DNA of 64,000 nt from NCBI GenBank assembly GCA_036852015.1, contig JAANDG010000380.1:1-64000 (forward strand). The letters are read 5' to 3'. Numbering within the stretch: position 1 is the first letter of the stretch; each line of letters starts with the position of its first letter. The DNA is from Pelodera strongyloides. Taxonomy: Eukaryota; Nematoda; Chromadorea; Rhabditida; Rhabditidae. Under the pieces are notes generated by a model. The model did no database searches and had not been told where the DNA came from. It saw only the letters and a list, made by a program, of their open reading frames with translations. Both the position numbers and the translations under genes were made by a program. This document shows, in pieces, positions 58,055-64,000 of this stretch.

Positions 58055-58529
58055 AATCCAAACCCGACTAAACCCTGAACCCTACCAATTTCCGAGATTC
58101 CATGCATAATAAGCCTTTCCTCGTTCCTCTTCGTGTTCATTTGCCGGATTTGCCTGAAGAAACCGGCTCTTCCGTCAATTCTCTTTTGTTGAAAATCATT
58201 GGCTAATATTGACATTTTGCAGCCCGTTCGCTAGATTGTTCCCAGGAATGCACAATTTAAATACGGAAAGAAAATATTTGTCGAACGTACGCGTACGTGT
58301 AAATTAGATGTAGTTATATGCTGTAGATATTTAGTGTCTGTTTTGTTCCGTTGGAATACTTCAGTTACACTAATTTATCGTACTTATAAGCAAGCTATAC
58401 TCTCATCTCTTCTTATGGTACAGTCGTGGAAAAAAATAGTTTGAATATCATTGTCCCAAGCTAGCGGTGTATTATTGTTTCAGATAGCAATAGATAGACA
58501 TTCGTAGTATCATACTTCTACCTCCCGCC

Positions 58530-58611
58530 CCTCTCTCTCTCGCTCTCTCTCTCTCTCTCGCTCTCCCTCTCTCTTTCTCTCTTTCTCTCTCTCGCGCTCT
58601 CTCTCTCAAGT
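58530..58611. repeat. CT microsatellite
   Basis: (CT)n with CG and TTT interruptions. Confidence 0.95.
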
Positions 58612-59359
58612 TCAAATCATCTGAAACCGAACCTGTTTCATTCCAAGAAACCGCACACAATTGAAAATCCCATAAACGATTGACATTAGCCATGTATCAC
58701 TTTATTATAAGAAGTTTGTTCACCTTTATATTTTCCGACTACTCGTTTCTTGCACTATTTCCAACAATATCTCTGAAAGTACCAAACAATCATAAAGAGC
58801 TGATTACTGATTTCTGCGTGTTTTGTTGTCGTTGATCACTTGAAGTTAGCATCATGCAACATGTTGAAGGGTTGAAGGTTCGATCCCCCCCACTAACACG
58901 TAAACCTTATTTCTCTATCATCTCATTATGTGCATTTGGACATTTTGTGAATCCTTGGACCTGATATCATAACTGCACAACTGAGAACAAGGTAGCTTTT
59001 ATCACATCTAAAAATGCTTCTTTATAATAAAAAAAACAAAGTACATCTGATGTATTAGCTGCTACGAATGTGAATGCGCAACTGAATTAATATATATTGA
59101 ATGGTCTCAAAATCAAAATGGAGAAGCTTATTAGCGGAACAAGATCCCGAGAAATACAGCGTTAGAAGAACACAGATATACATATCCCATGTTCTGTTCT
59201 GGGTTCTCTCTTATTTATCCTAGATCGCTGATCATAAACCCAAATACTGTAGTTTTTCATGTGAACTTTCCCTTTTTTGTGAGCATCTTCTTGGTGTAGT
59301 ACATTGTACTGTAATTTACTTTGTATATAATATGTATATTCATTATAGTACTTGCAGAA

Positions 59360-61051
59360 ATGCTCCTTCGGTTACTCCTGCCGGCCATTTCCTTACTATT
59401 ATTCTCCAATTCTCTCGTTTATTGTTCTTTTTCCACGTGGAAAGACTATCCAGAAGATCCCGTCAGGTTAAAGTAGGGATATTTTATTCTTTTATATTTT
59501 CAATTTATGTGGTAAGTCATAATTCATAGCAAAGCATAGTTACTTTAGGCAGTAAGGCGAGTAATGTAATGTTTACCCTGCTGACCTACTGTAGCGATTA
59601 CTGTAATATCCAATGTTTACCCTTTTGACTTACTGTAGTGAACACTGTAATGTCACTTCAAAAGCTCCAATGATAGTTATCATTTCATTGAATAACCTTG
59701 GCGGAGTGTTTATGAGACGCCAAAAAACCGACAAAAAGATAAGAAAAACGGTTTTCTCCTGGAAAAACGGTTTAATTGTCCAAATGCAATGTGATATATG
59801 TGCGCAATTTTGACCTTGATCTCGGACTTTAAACAATAAGAGAAATGATGCACTTTATAACGGGAGTTTTCAATCAGATAACAACACAAAAATCCGTGTG
59901 GTCGCAGGGAAAAAGTCTGCAAAGGGTGTAGTATTTCAGTTGGCGCCGCTCTGGCACACTTCTGGCGCACATGCCGCGAGTACGTGTAATTTTCCTATTT
60001 TAGAATGCCGAAACCTCTTTCGTGGGCGGAGAAGCCATTGGGACAATGGTGCAGGAATTTTTCACATAACATGTGAGTTATTAAAAAACCTAAAGAAAAG
60101 ACGAAACTATTTACTATCGCGTAAAAAAAGAGTCCAACCGGTCGGCTCGTGCATAGTGCATAATGTACGCCTTAGAGCTTAAAAAAAATGTACATGTGAA
60201 GAGGGCATAAAATCAAAGTTTTTTCAGGCAAAAACAGTTATCTGTACCGTAGCTACACTATTTTCTACTCTGTTCATCAATTTTGGGCTTACACAGCTTG
60301 AGAGCCGAATTTGCATTTGAGTTATTAAATTCAAGGATCTTATAATCTTCTACTTCTAGACACAATCAATGTCCACACGCTTCTTTTGTGCATCAATTTG
60401 ACTGTTGCGGAGAATCGGGAACAGAGTGTTGCTTTGCCATACAAGGATGGGTCAGTCTTACAATTAGTTTTTTTTATCATAAAAATAGCTAGCCTGTTTA
60501 GAACAGTCTAGGTCTAAGTCCGCGTTAATATAGTCTAGATTGGAAGTTCTCCTATTTTTTTCTAAGAGAAAACTACAAGAGTTCTAAGAGAAACCAGCCG
60601 CGGAACCCTTTTTGGGAATTCTGCTTCCTTGTGCCGCGATACCGCCATATGATCGCCGCGCACCTTTTTTGCCGCCGCGCAACCGCGGAGTTTTCCCATG
60701 TACGCACTGCGAAAACCGCCCTGCACAACCCGCATCAGTTATGATTACGGATTAACTATAATTACTGAATCGTATTGTTTCTCACAGCAAAATACATTTT
60801 TTTGCACACATGATAACCTGCGCTTGATATCTATTCTTCCCTATCCTATTGCAAACTTATCGTAGAATAAGAAAAAGATAAACATGGCAAACTAATATTG
60901 TTTATCATCTTTACCCCTTCAGGTGTACGTGGTGGGCGGTTGTGTGGCAGTCGGAATAGTAATAACAATAGCATTCAACGCTCTACTCAGCGCCAATTTA
61001 ATATTCAAAAGAGAAGAATTGGTGAAAAATGACTACATTGCTCACTTGTAG
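59360..61051 (+). CDS. small secreted-side cysteine-rich, single-pass membrane protein
   Basis: Exons: 59360-59466, 60004-60072, 60297-60320 (24-nt microexon), 60360-60450, 60923-61051 (TAG); 420 nt, 139 residues, phases consistent. The ATG is 2 nt after TTGCAG, typical of a trans-spliced leader site. Residues 1-20 or so are a signal peptide (LLRLLLPAISLLLFSNSLVY). The ectodomain has WCRNFSHN, then QCPHASFVHQFDCCGESGTE and CCF, a CC...CC pattern as in Shisa- or CX-type small receptors. A strong membrane span (GCVAVGIVITIAFNALL) follows, then a short charged tail KREELVKNDYIAHL. The microexon is inferred because it is the only phase-preserving link between exons 2 and 4. No exact family; likely a type I membrane protein. 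Confidence 0.7.
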
Positions 61052-61165
61052 GATTACATGTACAGGTAAGGACATTAGTCAAGTTACCACGTAGTTTGTA
61101 TTTCGAGGTTATTCTTTCTGAACTACTGACTTGAAAAGTATAGTAATTGACGGCTCGGCAAGCTT

Positions 61166-61342
61166 ATTAAAGCGAAATACCGGCCGGTTTTTGAAGCACA
61201 TCGAGTAGACCAGGATTTTTATGCAGCATATGTAAATGAACATGAAATAGAATAAAAAATCGAGCTAAATCCGAGCAAATTAACATAAATACGAAATAAT
61301 TCAGTTGTCCACGATACGTTTCAGAAACCGGTTTCGCTTTAA
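61166..61342. mobile_element. MITE family 1 copy abutting palindrome P5
   Basis: TTAAAGCGAAATACCGGCCG at the left; the right end is shortened (AAACCGGTTTCGCTTTAAA). Its terminal TTTAAA is also the first six bases of P5. Confidence 0.8.
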
Positions 61343-61700
61343 AGGGATCGGCTCACCTCAAATCGTGTCTGTTTTTTTTGTTTCTTTATTTTCTATAAGG
61401 GATAATAAAAATTTGGAATACAAAAAGTAGTGTTATATTTCAATACTCACGAAGATATTAGGTGATAAAGTGGTGGATCGATCGGCCCGAAATGAAAAAG
61501 TGTTAATTGTCCCATACAAACAAGGCAGGACAATTACACTTTTTCATTTCGGGCCGATCGATCCACCACTTTGTCACCTAATATCTTCGTGAGTATTGAA
61601 ATAGAACACTACTTTTTGTATTCCAAATTTTTATTATCCCTTATAGAAAATAAAGAAACAAAAAAAACAGACACGATTTGAGGTGAGCCGATCCCTTTAA
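61339..61700. mobile_element. TTTAAA-type palindrome P5
   Basis: Ends TTTAAAGGGATCGGCTCACC and GGTGAGCCGATCCCTTTAA with nearly perfect arms (ATCGATCGGCCCGAAATG region) to a small centre at about 61515. Confidence 0.88.
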
Positions 61701-62500
61701 GAAAAAAAAAACAATGGTCGGGCACAATTGGCACGTACTTCAGAAAACTAAAGGCAAATTTTTCAGGGATACAACGCACAGGTTTCGCCTTCACTTCTTG
61801 AACTTTATAGTTTTATCGATTAGAAACAAACCCCATAATACCCAGTAACAGTAGGACCCACAAGATACTGCTGTAGCTGTAGTCTGAGAAAGTAAAATAG
61901 TTTACTTCGACTAAAAATCGAACTTCCAGAAGAAAACGTTCACACACGGGTTCATATTTAGCCTTGTTTCTGTTGCCATTTCTATCTGATTAACATATTA
62001 GTTAAGCAGATACAAAATTGGAATACTGATGTATATTCTCATAAAACTCCAAAACCCTTCACTGCCGTTACCCACTCAATAAAGCTACAAGCTCCACATA
62101 AACCCCAACTTTCCATATGAAATAAAATTTACTGATCTCACAATCCCATACGTATAATATGCTCCAGCACTGAATAATTCGCCTCGCAAGTGAGCGGCGC
62201 TTTCTTACCACAGGAGTTATCATGTCGCGAACCTATCGCACTTATTTGGCGCACAACCCTTAAAACGCTCGCCTTCTTCGCAGTTTGCTCAGTGTCGATT
62301 AGTTTACGAGTATAGCAATAACCAATATATTTTCCTTTCATTATATTGCTACACATATCCAAAGATGTTTTTGAATAAAAGTTTTATTTTCTTTCAATTT
62401 CACTGGTAAGTTCCAATAAGCACGTGGAATACACAAAACATCAATAACACAACAACAACTTACTTCAAAGCGAGCAACCACAATAACAAACACTCTATAC

Positions 62501-62680
62501 TTAAAGCGAAATACCGGCCAGTTTTTGAAACGAATCGTGGACATCTTCATTTTATGCAACATATGCAAATTGTATAAATTAGCATAAAAACTAGACCACA
62601 ATTGACCCCAGTTAGCATAAATGCATAAAAACGCGGCTGTTCTCGATACGTTTCAAAAACCGGACGCTATTTCGCTTTAA
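62501..62680. mobile_element. MITE family 1 copy
   Basis: TTAAAGCGAAATACCGGCCA to CCGGACGCTATTTCGCTTTAA, core as in other members. Confidence 0.85.
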
Positions 62681-62967
62681 TGACAACAAACAAGGCTAAA
62701 TCAGTTCAACAATAATAATATTACTCAACTAACTCAACAACTTAAACCAAGGCATTAACCGTACATGATGAAGGTAAGATCTTTCGAATAATAAAACAAA
62801 AGTTATTTCTTATAATTGTTCAAGGTTTACAACTTGTCACAATGCCATTCAGCATCTGGCTAGCTAATCGAAGATTACGCAAACGTTTACAAATTCACCA
62901 CAAACCATCAAAAATTACAAAAGTCAGTCAATTCTTAAGAAATTTGCAGATATCAAATAATCAAGTC

Positions 62968-63729
<762 letters not shown>

Positions 63730-64000
63730 CTGCACACAAGCAAAATATCAAAGGTTTTTGTAAAAACGACAAAGTAGCTAACAACAACAAAAAAAATCAA
63801 TATGATGCAAATGGAAAAACTACTCCGACAATGTAAACAAAATCAGGAAACACTAATAAGTTAAGGAATTCGCTCATTAATATTAATGTTGAGTTGAGGT
63901 TGAGGCACATGAATAACGATGAACAAACCATTATATGCCAAAGTGAATGCAAATAATACAAGCGACTTTATGGCAGCCCTGAGCCAAATTTCATAAATTT

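Larger units (their letters stand above)
54637..59359. other. intergenic, CT-rich microsatellites and GC patches
   Basis: No supported gene. It contains four CT tracts, a GC-rich repeat patch (56990-57240, with CGGCGTGCAAGC twice and GCGCGCGACTTGCC), the second GGCCCACC repeat (56318-56400) and a half TTTAAA-type end at 56915-56935 (GTGAGCCTGATCCTTTAAA). Confidence 0.6.
61052..62967. other. intergenic between the Cys-rich gene and rpb-5
   Basis: Occupied by two family-1 MITEs and one TTTAAA-type palindrome, with ordinary AT-rich sequence between. The rpb-5 3' UTR lies at its right side. No other gene seen. Confidence 0.6.

Noticed and set aside
58630..58640. CTGTTTCA piRNA-type upstream motif
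   Set aside because: An 8-mer is expected about twice by chance in 64 kb on both strands, and no downstream YRNT context stood out.
60230..60320. Alternative exon with a membrane span (VATLFSTLFINFGLTQ) in the Cys-rich gene
   Set aside because: It is in frame from exon 2 if a different acceptor is used, but it runs into a stop before any donor, so it cannot reach the CC...CC exon. The 24-nt microexon keeps the frame.
60360..61051. Tetraspanin assignment from the CCG motif and final membrane span
   Set aside because: Only one membrane span and a signal peptide are present in the consistent model; the second cysteine pair spacing does not fit a tetraspanin large loop.

Overview
The window looks like nuclear DNA of a Caenorhabditis-type nematode. 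It is mostly AT-rich. Genes are cut into short exons whose 3' splice sites read like TTTTCAG, and there are many short palindromic elements at TTTAAA or TTAA sites, Helitron-like elements and a DUF268 gene, a family I know mainly from Caenorhabditis. Most ORFs in the raw sequence are noise. The real genes appear only after splicing, so I assembled exons by hand and checked that the reading phase carried through every junction. No expression data or database search was available.

Layout. 1-4130 is satellite: two related ~135-bp arrays that share one downstream tail, separated by a ~130-bp array. 4130-6930 holds Helitron-like ends, one carrying a tRNA-like segment, and a 5'-truncated non-LTR retrotransposon with 141-bp target-site duplications. 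7347-13115 (-) is a 13-exon gene for a ~616-residue multi-pass membrane protein that I cannot place in a family. 13.1-18.7 kb is intergenic. 18749-23174 (+) is a complete 12-exon DUF268 gene (400 residues). 23.3-25.2 kb is a 94-base T tract followed by an anomalous G-rich block. 27287-31275 (-) and 38739-44855 (-) are two paralogous serine beta-lactamase-like genes; the first lacks its last five exons. Between them, 33142-37650 is a 4.5-kb element with the split direct repeats of PAT/Ngaro-type (DIRS-group) retrotransposons. 44.9-59.3 kb is mostly repeat-rich intergenic DNA with two weak gene fragments. 59360-61051 (+) is a small cysteine-rich single-pass membrane protein gene. 62968-63729 (-) is the 3' end of the RNA polymerase subunit gene rpb-5, which runs off the right edge.

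The genes do not form one pathway. They are ordinary single-copy or locally duplicated nematode genes whose introns have been colonised by TTAA-type palindromes, Helitrons and other short inverted-repeat elements. The most unusual items are the split-direct-repeat element, three palindromes lined up end to end in a lactamase intron, the long target-site duplication around the LINE, tRNA-bearing Helitrons, and the compositional anomaly after the T tract.
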